Below are positions 49,133 through 59,200 of a DNA stretch of 64,000 nt, one piece after another. The notes under the pieces are model-generated. The model was not told where the DNA came from. It saw nothing but the letters and a program-made list of their open reading frames with translations, and did no database searches. The DNA comes from Crossiella cryophila. GTDB lineage: Bacteria; Actinomycetota; Actinomycetes; Mycobacteriales; Pseudonocardiaceae. The position numbers were made by a program, and so were the translations under genes. Numbering within the stretch: position 1 is the stretch's first letter; every line of letters begins with the position of its first letter. The DNA lies in NCBI RefSeq assembly GCF_014204915.1, contig NZ_JACHMH010000001.1, positions 9,833,501 through 9,897,500 on the forward strand, in the 5' to 3' direction.

Positions 49133-49189
49133 CAACCGGGTGGGTCCTGGCGTGGCGGGAAGGGCCTTGGCTACCTCGGCTTTACTCCC

Positions 49190-50095
49190 TCAGACGGGTT
49201 CATCGGACCCCCCGATCGGTTCCACCACCACCCCGCCCTGGTCGATGGGCAGGGCCATCGGGGTGAACCCGGACAGGTCAGCCTCGTCAGGCAGGTGACC
49301 CCCGCGCGGGAAGGCGATCACGGTGGGTCCCGCTCCGGAGACCATCGCCGGGATCCCGGCCCCCCGCAACGAGTCCACCAGCGCCATCGTGGCCGGGAAG
49401 GCGGGACGGCGGTATTCCTGGTGCAACCGGTCCGCGGTGCCGGGCAGCAGCAGCCAGGGATCGGTGGTCAGGGCGTAGACGGCCAGCGCGGACCGGCCGG
49501 CGGCGAAGGCCGCGTCGCTGAGCGGGACCTGCTCGGGCAGCAACCCGCGTGTGGTCTTCGTCTCGGATTCGGTGTCCGGCACGAACACCAGCGGCGCCAG
49601 CTCCTCATGCGGCTCCAGCCGGATGGCCTGGTAGTCCTTGCCGTCCTGCCAGGCGATCACGATCCCGCCGTAGACACTGGCCGCCGCGTTGTCGGCGTGC
49701 CCCTCGAACTCGGCGGCGAGCTGCAACACCCCGTCATCCAGCTCCCGATCCGCCAGCGCGAACCCGGCCGCCACTCCCGCGACCGCGGCCGCCGCGGAGG
49801 ACCCGAGTCCCCTGGCGTGCGGGATCCGGTTCCGGCACACCAGGTCCAGCCCCAGCCCGGTGACCCCACAACTGGACAAAGCAGACAGCACCGCCCGCAC
49901 GACCAGATGCCGCTCATCCGTCGGCACCCGCCCCGCACCCTGGCCTTCGACCCGCACCCGGATCTCCCCCACCGGCGCGACCCGCACCTCGACCTCGTCG
50001 TAGAGGCCAAGCGCCAGCCCGAGCGAGTCGAACCCCGAACCGAGGTTCGCCGTCGACGCGGGCACCGTGACCCGCACACCACTACCGATCCGCAC
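49190..50095 (-). CDS. thrB: Homoserine kinase
   Basis: About 301 residues of the GHMP kinase family: [23 protein letters not shown] at the start, ATP loop [19 protein letters not shown], and [16 protein letters not shown] near the end. Phosphorylates homoserine on the way to threonine. GTG 50095 has AGGGTG 7 nt upstream; GTG 50101 is also in frame. It is separated from thrC by 5.2 kb of inserted genes, unlike the compact thrA-thrC-thrB of M. tuberculosis. Confidence 0.93.
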   Translation of the reverse strand: MRIGSGVRVTVPASTANLGSGFDSLGLALGLYDEVEVRVAPVGEIRVRVEGQGAGRVPTDERHLVVRAVLSALSSCGVTGLGLDLVCRNRIPHARGLGSSAAAAVAGVAAGFALADRELDDGVLQLAAEFEGHADNAAASVYGGIVIAWQDGKDYQAIRLEPHEELAPLVFVPDTESETKTTRGLLPEQVPLSDAAFAAGRSALAVYALTTDPWLLLPGTADRLHQEYRRPAFPATMALVDSLRGAGIPAMVSGAGPTVIAFPRGGHLPDEADLSGFTPMALPIDQGGVVVEPIGGSDEPV

Positions 50096-50171
50096 CAGCA
50101 CACCCTAGATGAGCGGTCCTGGCCCTCAACCCGGCCGGACAACCGGCCCTACCTGCGCCTCCGGCTTCGGC

Positions 50172-50687
50172 TCACATCAGCCAGCCGTGCTCGGTCCGCG
50201 CCCGATCGGCCTGTGCCAGCTGCCTGTGCAGCGTCGTCGCGAGCAGGTGGGGCATGGGCAGGCACAACAGCGCCATCACCGCGGCACTCACCTGCACGGT
50301 CACCACCGCCTCAGCCGTCCCCGGCCTCGCCTGCCCCGCCGCCAGCAGCCCGATGACAACACCGGCCAGGCACAACACCAGCGCGACACCGGCGAACCAG
50401 GCGAACATCACGCGGTACCGGGCGGGCAGCGGCAGGTGCACGTGGCCGTTCCGGACCGCCAGGCACAGCAGCAGGTCGAGCAGCCCCGCCACCAGCAGCA
50501 GGCTTGCCGTGACCAGCGCCTGGGCAGTGACGAACCTGGCTGGCCAGCTGCCGGGCGGGTAGTCGCTGGGGCCCAACTCACCGAGCAGGAACCACAGCAC
50601 CAGGGCCAGCGCGGCGGAGGCGATCGCCATGCCGAGGGCGGTGCCGCGGGTCCGGTCGGCGGCGAGCGCGAACCGCCACTCGGTCAT
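50172..50687 (-). CDS. Membrane protein of unknown function, about 4 helices
   Basis: 171 residues: a short cytoplasmic start TEWRFALAADRTRG and four hydrophobic segments (LGMAIASAALALVLWFLLGEL, ALVTASLLLVAGLLDLLLCLAV, VMFAWFAGVALVLCLAGVVIGLL, VVTVQVSAAVMALLCLPM). No known motif. ATG overlaps the preceding stop in ATGA, so it forms a pair with the next membrane protein gene. Confidence 0.6.
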   Translation of the reverse strand: MTEWRFALAADRTRGTALGMAIASAALALVLWFLLGELGPSDYPPGSWPARFVTAQALVTASLLLVAGLLDLLLCLAVRNGHVHLPLPARYRVMFAWFAGVALVLCLAGVVIGLLAAGQARPGTAEAVVTVQVSAAVMALLCLPMPHLLATTLHRQLAQADRARTEHGWLM

Positions 50688-51268
50688 CGGCCACCACCAG
50701 TGTGCGGCACGGGCCCCCAACCCACCCGGAACCCCTGCGCTATCCGGGCCTCCACCTTCTCGATGGCTCCTCGGGGCATCCCGCCCACTGCCCAGGGCAG
50801 GAGCATGGCGGGCAACTGAACGAACAACAGGGGATGGATGACCTCGGCACCAGCGGCCCACGGGACCACGATCACCAGCGCGACGATCAGAACGCACAGC
50901 CCGCTGACGGTCCAGGAACCAGCGATCGAGATCCGGCGCAACCGCTTCAGCGCCCACAGATCAACGTGGTCACGGACGAACGCCGCGCTCCCGCACAACA
51001 GGAAGACCCCGGCCCAGCCAAGGGCCAGCGTGGTGGACACCTGGATGCCGGTGATGACGGCGTATGTGCCGAAAGCCGTCAACCCGGCAGGGATAATGAT
51101 CATCAGCAGGAACCCGGCGGAGAGCAGCGCCGGACAGATCAGCAGGATGCCGGTCGCCAGCCACCGCCGTCTGGTCTGGGTGACTCCGGGCACGAACAAC
51201 CACCGCTGCGGCCCGGCAGGGAAACCACTCGGGTTCCCCGTCACCCGGCCATCGCCGGACGGCGACAT
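50684..51268 (-). CDS. Membrane protein of unknown function, about 4 helices
   Basis: 194 residues with four hydrophobic segments (LATGILLICPALLSAGFLLMIII, TGIQVSTTLALGWAGVFLLCG, SWTVSGLCVLIVALVIVVPWAAG, HPLLFVQLPAMLLPWAVGG) and a soluble N-terminus. No family recognised. It ends in an ATGA overlap with the next gene. Lies next to the EspG gene and may belong to the ESX-related block, but this is only location. Confidence 0.6.
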   Translation of the reverse strand: MSPSGDGRVTGNPSGFPAGPQRWLFVPGVTQTRRRWLATGILLICPALLSAGFLLMIIIPAGLTAFGTYAVITGIQVSTTLALGWAGVFLLCGSAAFVRDHVDLWALKRLRRISIAGSWTVSGLCVLIVALVIVVPWAAGAEVIHPLLFVQLPAMLLPWAVGGMPRGAIEKVEARIAQGFRVGWGPVPHTGGGR

Positions 51269-51372
51269 CCTCTCCCCCTGCGGTCCGGACCGACGCCTCC
51301 CCCAGCCCGGCCCACACCCGAACCTAGAGGATCAGCGATCACCCCGCACCCGAACCCGGTAACACCGCCGGG

Positions 51373-52158
51373 TCAGTGTTCGACGACCTCGCCCAGCAGG
51401 CTGTCGAGTTGTTCGATCACCTTGCGGTTGTCCACGCCGAAGAAGTTGATCCACCCGTTGCGTTCCCGGCTGCCGCAGCGGCCGGCGTGGGTGTCGAAGA
51501 CGTTGAGCACGCTGCTCGCGCGCACGCTGCGCCCGTACTGGTCCCGCGCACTGGCACCGAACTGGGCGTACAGGGTGCGGTCGGCGTCGCCGATCTCCCA
51601 GAGGAGTTGGGCGTCTTCGGGGCGGACGCCGCGGGAGGTCAGGATCTGGACGAAGACCTTGCCTGCTTCGGCTGCCTGGCTGACGGCGGACTCCAGCACG
51701 TCGGCGGCGACGGTGACCGAGCCGATGCGGCCGGGTGGGGGCTGGGGCAGCAGGCCGGCGGCTGCGGGGGCCAGGCCGGTGCCGCGGACCCAGCCGAAGC
51801 GGTACCGGTCGCCGTCGTGCACGGCCAGTACCCCGGTGTCACCGACGGCGGAGCAGATCGCCTTGATCTCGGGCAGGATCTGCTCGCCGACCCGCCAGGA
51901 GAAGCGGATGTCGACGGACCGGTTGGGGCGGGCCAGCAGGACCAGCAGGTCCTCCAGTTCCACGTCCAACCGGCCGTCCTCGGCGCGGCCACGCTGTTCC
52001 AGGGAATCCCAGGCCCGGCGGCGGAAATGCGCGCGTTCCTCGTCGGTGACGCCGTGGGACAGCGTGTTCAGTTCGGTGGGCTTGTCGCCCAATTGCAGGT
52101 GCTCCCAGAGGACCTCGAACTCCAGTGCGTTCAGTTCGAGGTCGAGTGAAACAGTCAC
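51373..52158 (-). CDS. EspG-family ESX (type VII) secretion chaperone
   Basis: 261 residues: LDLELNALEFEVLWEHLQLGDKPTEL at the start, LARPNRSVDIRFSWR in the middle and ERNGWINFFGVDNRKVIEQLDSLL at the end, the pattern of the EspG/ESAG family. EspG binds PE-PPE heterodimers and keeps them soluble for secretion through an ESX system. Here it directly follows, with a GTGA overlap, the PPE-like gene, which is its probable client. No ESX membrane components (EccB-E, MycP) are in the window. Confidence 0.88.
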   Translation of the reverse strand: MTVSLDLELNALEFEVLWEHLQLGDKPTELNTLSHGVTDEERAHFRRRAWDSLEQRGRAEDGRLDVELEDLLVLLARPNRSVDIRFSWRVGEQILPEIKAICSAVGDTGVLAVHDGDRYRFGWVRGTGLAPAAAGLLPQPPPGRIGSVTVAADVLESAVSQAAEAGKVFVQILTSRGVRPEDAQLLWEIGDADRTLYAQFGASARDQYGRSVRASSVLNVFDTHAGRCGSRERNGWINFFGVDNRKVIEQLDSLLGEVVEH

Positions 52159-53363
52159 AGGCCCGGATTCTCGCCAATTACCGGCGGCGCGACCAGCATG
52201 CCGTCGCCGAAGATGTCGTCGGTCTCGATGAGGTAGTCAGGACGCTGGTGTTCCTTGTCCTCTTCGCCATTGGCACGCGCGCCGCCGCCCATGGGGCCGC
52301 CCATGCCGCCCGCGCCGCCCCGGCCACCGGGGCCGAAGCCGCCAGCGCCACCGGGACCGCCGAGGCCACCCGCGCCGACCCCGCCCATGCCGCCGGGACC
52401 GAAGCCGGGCCGCATGCCTGCCGCGTTCGCGCCGCCGAAGCCGCCGGGCATCCCGCCCATCGGCACCCCGCCGCCACCGAAGGGGCCGGGGCCGCCGCCG
52501 GGGCCGACCGGCACCGGGTTGTTGGGCAGCGGCTGGTTGAGCACGGGGGTGGGGGTGACCCGGTTCGGGTCGACCTGGTCGTTGGGCAGCTCGATCGGGA
52601 ACCGGTTGTCGATCGGGTCCCGGTCATCGGGGATGCCGTCGCCGTCCTTGTCCCGGCCGGGGTTGCGCTCGGGGTTGCGGTCGTCCACCGGGTCGCGGTC
52701 GTCCGGGATGCCGTCGCCGTCCCGGTCGCCGACCCCGCCGCGGTCGCGGTTGCGGTCGTTGTTGCCGGTGCTGCCACGCCGGGTGGGCGTGCCGGTGGTG
52801 CCACCGATCTCGGTGGTGCCACCGCCGCCGGTGCCGACGCCGACGTCGATCGGGTCGGGCGCGATGAAGGTGGGCAGGTTCGAGGTCGAGGAGAGCACCG
52901 TGGTCTCGTAGCCGCGCATGGTCTCGCGGGCCTTGCGCTCGGCGTTGTCCTTGTCCTGCTGCTCACGCTGCTTGTCGGTCATGCCACCGGTCAGCGAGGC
53001 CCAGCCGCGCGAGATCACGTTGTCGCTGGAGGTGACCTCCTTGGGCGGCTCGATCTTCTTCTGGGTGTCCACAAAAGTATTGGTGCTGGTCTGCGAGGTG
53101 CTGCGCATCGTGCCGGCCATCGTGGAAGCCTGCGTGGCCCACTGGTGCGCGGGCGAGACCCGCTCCTGCATCTGGTCGAAGGACTTGCCCTGCATGACGC
53201 CGGAGGCCACCTCGAACGCCTTCTTGACGTTGTCGCCGATCCGGCTCAAGCGCTCGGCCTGCTTCTCCCAGAGCAGATCACGACTGCTGAGGGCGTAGTG
53301 CCCGCGGCCTTCGTTGATCATCTTGTGGATCTGCTCGTGGCTGTACGCGTCCCAGTTGGTCAT
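52155..53363 (-). CDS. PPE-like ESX substrate with thrombospondin-type-3-like repeats
   Basis: 402 residues. Residues 1 to about 140 are helical with a PPE/WXG-like layout (LLWEKQAERLSRIGDNVKKAFEVASGVMQG, SPAHQWATQASTMAGTMRSTS). A middle region has two repeats DRDGDGIPDDRDP and DKDGDGIPDDRDP, the calcium-binding thrombospondin type 3 pattern. The third part is Gly/Pro/Ala/Met-rich (GGPGGAGGFGPGG type). ATG 53363. Placed between the PE-like gene and EspG, so it is a likely ESX-exported surface protein. Confidence 0.75.
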   Translation of the reverse strand: MTNWDAYSHEQIHKMINEGRGHYALSSRDLLWEKQAERLSRIGDNVKKAFEVASGVMQGKSFDQMQERVSPAHQWATQASTMAGTMRSTSQTSTNTFVDTQKKIEPPKEVTSSDNVISRGWASLTGGMTDKQREQQDKDNAERKARETMRGYETTVLSSTSNLPTFIAPDPIDVGVGTGGGGTTEIGGTTGTPTRRGSTGNNDRNRDRGGVGDRDGDGIPDDRDPVDDRNPERNPGRDKDGDGIPDDRDPIDNRFPIELPNDQVDPNRVTPTPVLNQPLPNNPVPVGPGGGPGPFGGGGVPMGGMPGGFGGANAAGMRPGFGPGGMGGVGAGGLGGPGGAGGFGPGGRGGAGGMGGPMGGGARANGEEDKEHQRPDYLIETDDIFGDGMLVAPPVIGENPGL

Positions 53364-53392
53364 GTCCTCACCCCAGTTGTGCCCGTGCGGTC

Positions 53393-53707
53393 TCAGGCCC
53401 GCTTCATGGTTGAGCGGTTCGCCTGCTCCTGCCGCTCGTAGTCCGCGAGACCGTTCTTCAAGTTGGTGATCATGGCCTCCAGTGAGGCGATGAGCTTGTC
53501 AGCGGCGGCCACGAGCCCGGTGGGGCCAGTGGCGGGCACGTCGAGGCGCTTGGCCAGCTCGACGCTCGCGGGGTCCTTGGCGGGTGCTTCCTGGGTGCCG
53601 ATCGCGGAGGTGTACTCCCGCAGATCCTTGGCCTCCAGCAGCTCGGCCTCCAGCTTGGCGATCAGGCCCGGCACCTCGGTCGGCTTGATCATCACTCGGT
53701 CCGCCAT
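53393..53707 (-). CDS. PE-like small helical ESX partner with YxxxE signal
   Basis: 104 residues, all helical, no signal peptide: MIKPTEVPGLIAKLEAELLEAKDL..., ending NGLADYERQEQANRS. The YERQE near the end fits the YxxxD/E export signal of type VII substrates. 30 bp upstream of the PPE-like gene, so the two probably form a heterodimer. ATG 53707 with GGAGGG at 5 nt. Confidence 0.7.
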   Translation of the reverse strand: MADRVMIKPTEVPGLIAKLEAELLEAKDLREYTSAIGTQEAPAKDPASVELAKRLDVPATGPTGLVAAADKLIASLEAMITNLKNGLADYERQEQANRSTMKRA

Positions 53708-53824
53708 GGGTTCCCTCCAGCAACGTCCTCCCAGACAGGACTTAGGATGTCACAAGGCATGACGCCGGTTCCCGGCTTTGCCGACTAGTGAGCCAGCTCA
53801 CATGACAATCGCAAATATAGCGGG

Positions 53825-54412
53825 TCAGGCTGCTGCGGGGAGCTTCTCGATCACGGCCGTGAGCACCTTCTCCGCGAGGCCGCAGGCGTCCTGGGTGACC
53901 TCGGGCATGCTCCGGTACGAGCTGAAATACGCCCGCAGCGTCTCCTTGGCCGAGATGGACGCGAAGACCATGCAGCCGCGCTGGTCCTTGCCCTCCGGCG
54001 AGCGGACCGCCGGGTAGCCCGCGACCTTGCCGACAACCAGGCCGGACTCCGGCTTCGGCGCGTCCGGCCCGAACTTCTGCAGCAGGGTGGAGTTGTACAG
54101 CTCGACCTCGACCGAGGCCCTGCTGTTCTCGTAGTTGGTCCAGGTGCAACTCGCGGTGGCGGCCTTGGGCTTGTCAGGCAGCTTGAACTCGGTGAGCTGG
54201 GCCGGGGTCAGGGCCTCGCAGGGGGCGGTGCGGAAGCCGCCCTCGACCGTCTTGGGCTGGGTGGTCACCTTCGTCCAGTCCCCGGCGGCCGTGGCAGAGG
54301 AGGTAGCGGCCTGCGTGCCGGGCGGAGTGGGCGCCGCGCCGCCCCCACAGGCGGTGACCAGCACCGCGACCGAGACCAACATGGACCCGAGAACCCAACG
54401 ACGTACCGTCAC
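53825..54412 (-). CDS. DUF3558-type lipoprotein
   Basis: 195 residues. Signal and lipobox LVTACGGG (Cys about 23), then a Thr/Ala/Pro linker. The DUF3558 domain shows PCEALTPAQLTEF, ATASCTWTNYENS, VAGYPAVRS and QDACGLAEKV, with paired Cys. Such lipoproteins are widespread in Pseudonocardiales next to PE/PPE-like genes. GTG 54412. Paralogue of the next gene. Confidence 0.82.
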   Translation of the reverse strand: MTVRRWVLGSMLVSVAVLVTACGGGAAPTPPGTQAATSSATAAGDWTKVTTQPKTVEGGFRTAPCEALTPAQLTEFKLPDKPKAATASCTWTNYENSRASVEVELYNSTLLQKFGPDAPKPESGLVVGKVAGYPAVRSPEGKDQRGCMVFASISAKETLRAYFSSYRSMPEVTQDACGLAEKVLTAVIEKLPAAA

Positions 54413-54431
54413 GCCCGCAGCATACGGACGT

Positions 54432-54995
54432 TCAGCTGCCCTCGGGCAGCGTTGCGATAACCCGCTCGGCCACCTGCTGGGCGAGGGCGCAGGCATCCGG
54501 CACGGCCTCCGGACCAGTGCGCGGCGAGCTGAACGTCGCCGCGAGCGCCTCGGTGGCCGACACGCCGATCCGCAGGGTGCAGCCGCGCTGGTCAGTGCCC
54601 TCCTTGGCGCGGACAGCCGGATACCCCGCGATCTGCACCACACTCAGGCCCGTCCCGGTCGGCTCGTGGTCGAAGCGCTGGGCGAGGGAGAGCTGGTCCA
54701 GTTCCACCCGGACCGCGGCGCCGGTGCCCTGGTCGCGCCAGGTGCAGCCGGCCGGTTCCTCGGCGGTGGCCTGGACCGGGGCCGAGGGCAGGCCGACGGT
54801 GCGGCGTTCGGCCGCGGTCAGCGCCTCGCAGGGTTTGGTGCGGAAGCCCATGTCCACCGACTTGGGTTTGCCGACCTTGGTCCACTCCTTGACCACCGTG
54901 CTCGGTCCTGGCGGCGGCGCCGGTGCCTGCGCAGTGCAGGCGGTGGTCAGGGCCGTCAGCAGGACAGCGGCCAGTGCCCAGCAGCGTCGAGCCAT
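54432..54995 (-). CDS. DUF3558-type lipoprotein (paralogue)
   Basis: 187 residues: MARRCWALAAVLLTALTTAC with lipobox LTTAC, then PCEALTAAERRTVGLP, GCTWRDQG, IAGYPAVRAKEGTDQRGC and PDACALAQQVAERV. Same domain, motifs and order as its 54412-53825 neighbour, 19 bp away, so they are a tandem duplication. ATG 54995 with GGGGA 9 nt upstream. Confidence 0.82.
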   Translation of the reverse strand: MARRCWALAAVLLTALTTACTAQAPAPPPGPSTVVKEWTKVGKPKSVDMGFRTKPCEALTAAERRTVGLPSAPVQATAEEPAGCTWRDQGTGAAVRVELDQLSLAQRFDHEPTGTGLSVVQIAGYPAVRAKEGTDQRGCTLRIGVSATEALAATFSSPRTGPEAVPDACALAQQVAERVIATLPEGS

Positions 54996-55063
54996 CGCAC
55001 GCACTCCCCTTGCCTCGGCTGATCCGGCTGCTGCCCCAGTCTAGGCCGATCACCAGGCCGGGG

Positions 55064-55339
55064 TCAGCGGCCGAAGGAGGCCGGGTGGCCGTGGAAGAGG
55101 TAGATCATCCACAGGCCGGCCAGCAGGGCGAGCAAGGCGGGTAACGGGAACCACGCCCAGCCGAACCAGCCGGTGCGCAGGCTGGCGCGGACCAGCAGCA
55201 CCGCGAGCACCGCGGCGGTCAGCGCGCCCAGTGCCCACAGGTAGGCCCGCGCCGGGGCAGGCGCGGCCGAGGCCACCAGCAACCCCAGCGCGATCGCGTT
55301 GAGGATCCAGTAGCCGGACCGCAGCAGCCCGCGGCTCAC
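55064..55339 (-). CDS. Small membrane protein coupled to thrC
   Basis: 91 residues with three hydrophobic segments ([56 protein letters not shown]). GTG 55339 overlaps the thrC stop in GTGA, so it is translated with the threonine operon. Unknown function; no family recognised. Confidence 0.6.
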   Translation of the reverse strand: MSRGLLRSGYWILNAIALGLLVASAAPAPARAYLWALGALTAAVLAVLLVRASLRTGWFGWAWFPLPALLALLAGLWMIYLFHGHPASFGR

Positions 55340-56421
55340 CCGAGTTCGAGCGCCGTGGCCACCGCGGCCGGGTCCACCGGGAGGGCTTCCACCTCGGTCA
55401 TCCCCAGCAACGCGGTGTCCGGGTCCTTGAGTCCGTGGCCGGTGACCGTGCACACCACCACCGAACCCTTCGGCAGCCGTCCGTCCTCCGCCGTGGTCAG
55501 CAGGCCGGCCACGCTGGAGGCCGAGGCGGGTTCCACGAACACGCCCTCGCGGGCGGCCAGCAGCCGGTAGGCGGCCAGGATCTGCTCGTCGGACAGCGCG
55601 TGGAAGAGGCCATCGGACTCATCCCGCGCGGTGACCGCGCCGGTCCAGGAGGCCGGGCTGCCGATCCGGATGGCGGTGGCGATGGTCTCCGGGTTGGGCA
55701 CCGGGTGACCCAGCACCAGCGGCGCCGCGCCCTCGGCCTGGAAGCCGAACATGCGCGGGGTCGCCGGCACCACGCCGTCGGCGGCGTACTCCCGGTAGCC
55801 CTTCCAGTACCCGGTGATGTTGCCCGCGTTGCCCACCGGCAGGCAGTGCACGTCAGGGGCGCGGCCGAGCACGTCGCACACCTCGAAGGCGGCCGACTTC
55901 TGGCCCTCGATGCGCACCTGGTTGACCGAGTTCACCAGGTAGACCGGGTGCGCGGAGGCGGTCTTGCGGGCCAGTTCGAGGCAGTCGTCGAAGTTGCCGT
56001 CGACCTGCAGGATGCGCGCGCCGTAGGCCACCGCCTGGGCCAGCTTGCCCAGCGCGATCTTGCCCTTGGGCACCAGCACTGCGCTGGTCAGCCCGGCCCT
56101 GGCGGCATAGGCCGCGGCCGAGGCCGAGGTATTGCCGGTGGAGGCGCAGATGACCGCCTTGCTGCCCTCGGCCTTGGCGTAGGTCATGGCCACGGTCATG
56201 CCGCGGTCCTTGAACGAGCCGGTCGGGTTGACGCCCTCGATCTTGAGGTAGACCTGGCAGCCGGTCAGCTCGGACAGGTGCGCCGCGGGCAGCAGCGGGG
56301 TGCCGCCCTCGTGCAGGGTGATGATCTCCGCGCCCTCCGGCACGGCGATCCGGTCCCGGTAGGCGTTGATGATCCCCGGCCAGCCGGGGCGCACCGAGGC
56401 GTCGGTGACGAGCGCGGTCAC
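55336..56421 (-). CDS. thrC: Threonine synthase
   Basis: 361 residues, short (type II-like actinobacterial) form. PLP-binding Lys in [15 protein letters not shown], substrate motif [18 protein letters not shown], and phosphate-binding [10 protein letters not shown]. Converts O-phosphohomoserine to threonine. GTG overlaps the hom stop in GTGA. Confidence 0.95.
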   Translation of the reverse strand: MTALVTDASVRPGWPGIINAYRDRIAVPEGAEIITLHEGGTPLLPAAHLSELTGCQVYLKIEGVNPTGSFKDRGMTVAMTYAKAEGSKAVICASTGNTSASAAAYAARAGLTSAVLVPKGKIALGKLAQAVAYGARILQVDGNFDDCLELARKTASAHPVYLVNSVNQVRIEGQKSAAFEVCDVLGRAPDVHCLPVGNAGNITGYWKGYREYAADGVVPATPRMFGFQAEGAAPLVLGHPVPNPETIATAIRIGSPASWTGAVTARDESDGLFHALSDEQILAAYRLLAAREGVFVEPASASSVAGLLTTAEDGRLPKGSVVVCTVTGHGLKDPDTALLGMTEVEALPVDPAAVATALELG

Positions 56422-57731
56422 AGTTGCTCACCTTCCACCCGCATCACGGCCGCCACCTCGCGCACGATCGGCAGCCCGGCGATCTTGTCCACAGTGGAGC
56501 GCAGCGCCTCGTCCGGCGCCATGTGCGTGACCACGACCAGGCTGGCGGCCTTGCTCTCGCCCTCGCGGCCCTCCTGGCGGACCGCGGCGATGCTGACGCC
56601 GTGCTCGGCGAACATCGCGGCCACCTGGGTGAGCACACCCGGCTGGTCGTCCACGTCCAGGCTGATGTGGTAGGCCGTGAGCGTCTCGCCCATCGGCCGC
56701 ACCGGCAGGTCGGCGTAGGCGGACTCCCTCGGTCCACGCCCGCCGAGGACCTTGTTGCGGGCCACCGCGACCAGGTCGCCGAGCACCGCGCTCGCGGTGG
56801 GCGCGCCACCGGCGCCTGGCCCGTAGAACATGAGCTGACCGGCTGCCTCGGCCTCCACGTACACCGCGTTGAACGCGCCGTTGACGCTGGCCAGCTGGTG
56901 CGTGCGCGGGATCATCGCCGGGTGCACCCGCACCGAGACCGACTCGGTGCCGTCCTCGCCGAGCACCCGCTCGCAGATGGCCAGCAGCTTGACCGTGCGG
57001 CCGAGCAGGCTGGCCGCGGCGATGTCGGAGGCGGTGACCGAGGCGATGCCCTCGCGGTAGACATCCGAGGCGGTGACCCTGGTGTGGAAGGACAGCGAGG
57101 CCAGGATCGCGGCCTTGGCCGCGGCGTCGAAGCCGTCCACGTCCGCGGTCGGATCGGCCTCGGCGTAGCCCAGCCGGGAGGCCTCCTCCAGCGTTTCGCC
57201 GTAGCCGGAGCCGGTGGCGTCCATCGCGGAGAGGATGTAGTTGGTGGTGCCGTTGACGATGCCCATCACCCTGGTGATCCGGTCACCGGCCAGGGATTCG
57301 CGCAGCGGGCGCAGCAGCGGGATGGCCCCGGCCACCGCGGCCTCGAAGTAGAGGTCGGCGCCGGAGGCGTCCGCGGCGGCGAACAGCTCGCCGCCGTGCT
57401 CGGCCAGCAGCGCCTTGTTCGCGGTGACCACCGCCTTGCCCTCGCGCAGCGCGCTGGTGAGCAGGCCGCGGGCCGGGTCGATGCCGCCGATGACCTCGAC
57501 GATGACATCGGCCTCGCCTGCCACCAGGGCGGCGGCGTCGGTGGTCAGCAGCTCCGCAGGCACGTCGGTGTGCTTGTGCGGGCGGCGGACCGCGATGCCC
57601 ACCAGCTCCACCGGGGCGCCGATGCGCGCGGTGAGGTCGTCGGCCTGCTCACGCAGCAGCCGCACGACCTCCGTGCCGACGGTGCCGCAGCCCAGCAGCG
57701 CGACTTTGATCGGCTCTCCGCTGTTGGTCAC
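56418..57731 (-). CDS. hom: Homoserine dehydrogenase
   Basis: 437 residues. NAD(P)-binding [17 protein letters not shown], catalytic-domain [18 protein letters not shown] and [17 protein letters not shown], and a C-terminal ACT domain ([21 protein letters not shown]) typical of threonine feedback control. It reduces aspartate semialdehyde to homoserine. GTG overlaps the lysA stop. Confidence 0.95.
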   Translation of the reverse strand: MTNSGEPIKVALLGCGTVGTEVVRLLREQADDLTARIGAPVELVGIAVRRPHKHTDVPAELLTTDAAALVAGEADVIVEVIGGIDPARGLLTSALREGKAVVTANKALLAEHGGELFAAADASGADLYFEAAVAGAIPLLRPLRESLAGDRITRVMGIVNGTTNYILSAMDATGSGYGETLEEASRLGYAEADPTADVDGFDAAAKAAILASLSFHTRVTASDVYREGIASVTASDIAAASLLGRTVKLLAICERVLGEDGTESVSVRVHPAMIPRTHQLASVNGAFNAVYVEAEAAGQLMFYGPGAGGAPTASAVLGDLVAVARNKVLGGRGPRESAYADLPVRPMGETLTAYHISLDVDDQPGVLTQVAAMFAEHGVSIAAVRQEGREGESKAASLVVVTHMAPDEALRSTVDKIAGLPIVREVAAVMRVEGEQL

Positions 57732-59146
57732 AGCACCTCCAGGCGCAGCAGGTCGTCCTCGGTCTCCCGGCGCAGCACCAGCCGGTGCTCGCCGTCGCGC
57801 ACGGCGACCACCGCGGGCCGGGGCAGCCGGTTGTAGCTGCTGGCCATCACGTAGCAGTAGGCCCCGGTCGCGGCCACCGCGACCAGGTCACCCGGGGCGA
57901 TGTCCTCGGGCAGCCAGCAGTCTCGCACCACCACGTCGCCGGACTCGCAGTGCTTTCCCACCAACCGGGACAGCAGCGCGGCGGACTCGGTCTCCCGCGA
58001 GACCAGGCGGCAGTCGTAGACCGCGTCGTAGAGCGCGGTGCGGATGTTGTCGCTCATCCCGCCGTCCACGCTGACGTAACGGCGCCGGGAACCCCCGGTG
58101 ACCGCGACGTCCTTGATGGTGCCGACCTCGTAGAGGGTCACCGTGCCCGGCCCGACGATGGCCCGGCCGGGCTCCACCGCGACCTTGGGCGTCGGCAGCC
58201 CGGACAGCTCGCACTCCCTGGCCACGATCGCGCGCAGCTGGTCGGCCAGCTTCGACGGCGGCGGCGGGTTGTCCTCCGGTGTGTAGGCGATGCCCAGGCC
58301 ACCACCGAGGTCCACAATGGACAGTGCGGCCAGCGCGTCCGCGCCGTGCTCCTTGTGCAGTTCGGCGAGCAGCCCGATCACCCGGTGCGCGGCGATCTCG
58401 AAGCCGTCCGCCTCGAAGATCTGCGAGCCGATGTGGCTGTGCAGGCCGACCAGGCGCAGGCCCTCGGCGGCCAGCACCCGGCGGGCCGCCTCGGCGGCGT
58501 CGCCCGCGGCCAGCGAGAAGCCGAACTTCTGGTCCTCGTGCGCGGTGGCGATGAACTCGTGCGTGTGCGCCTCGACGCCCACGGTGACCCGGACCAGCAC
58601 CGACTGGATGATGCCCGCCTCGCGGGCGATCTGGTCCAGCCGGGCGATCTCGTGGAAGGAGTCGACCACCACGGTGCCGACCCGGCCGTCCACCGCGGCC
58701 TGCAGCTCGGCAACGGACTTGTTGTTGCCGTGGAAGGTGATCCGCTCGCCGGGGAAGTCCGCGCGCTGCGCCACGGCCAGTTCGCCGCCGCTGCAGATGT
58801 CCAGGCTCAGCCCCTCCTGGGCCACCCAGCGGGCGATCTCCACGGACAGGAACGCCTTGGACGCGTAGTGCACCAGGGTCGGGTCGCCGAATGCCTCGGC
58901 GTGCTCGGCGCAGCGCGCGCGGAAGTCCGCCTCGTCCATCACGAACAGCGGCGTGCCATAGGTCTCGGCCAGCTCGCGCACGTCGACCCCGGCCAGCCGC
59001 ACGACCCCGTCGGGACCGCGTTCGGCGCCCCGGGGCCACACGGACTCGTGCAGCTCACCGAGTTCAGCCACGGTGGACGGCCGGGGACCGGCCGTCGCGG
59101 GAACAATGACGTCAGCGTGCCGAGGACCGGCGGGGTGTGCCCTCAC
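57728..59146 (-). CDS. lysA: Diaminopimelate decarboxylase
   Basis: 472 residues. PLP Lys in [56 protein letters not shown] and the second-subunit Cys region [11 protein letters not shown]. Makes lysine from meso-DAP. It branches from the threonine path at aspartate semialdehyde, so lysA-hom-thrC form a logical operon. GTG 59146 with GAGGA at 9 nt. Confidence 0.95.
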   Translation of the reverse strand: MRAHPAGPRHADVIVPATAGPRPSTVAELGELHESVWPRGAERGPDGVVRLAGVDVRELAETYGTPLFVMDEADFRARCAEHAEAFGDPTLVHYASKAFLSVEIARWVAQEGLSLDICSGGELAVAQRADFPGERITFHGNNKSVAELQAAVDGRVGTVVVDSFHEIARLDQIAREAGIIQSVLVRVTVGVEAHTHEFIATAHEDQKFGFSLAAGDAAEAARRVLAAEGLRLVGLHSHIGSQIFEADGFEIAAHRVIGLLAELHKEHGADALAALSIVDLGGGLGIAYTPEDNPPPPSKLADQLRAIVARECELSGLPTPKVAVEPGRAIVGPGTVTLYEVGTIKDVAVTGGSRRRYVSVDGGMSDNIRTALYDAVYDCRLVSRETESAALLSRLVGKHCESGDVVVRDCWLPEDIAPGDLVAVAATGAYCYVMASSYNRLPRPAVVAVRDGEHRLVLRRETEDDLLRLEVL

Positions 59147-59200
59147 GGTCGCTAATCCTCACACACTGCCCGCGCGGCCGTCCGTCGGCATAGACGCTGG

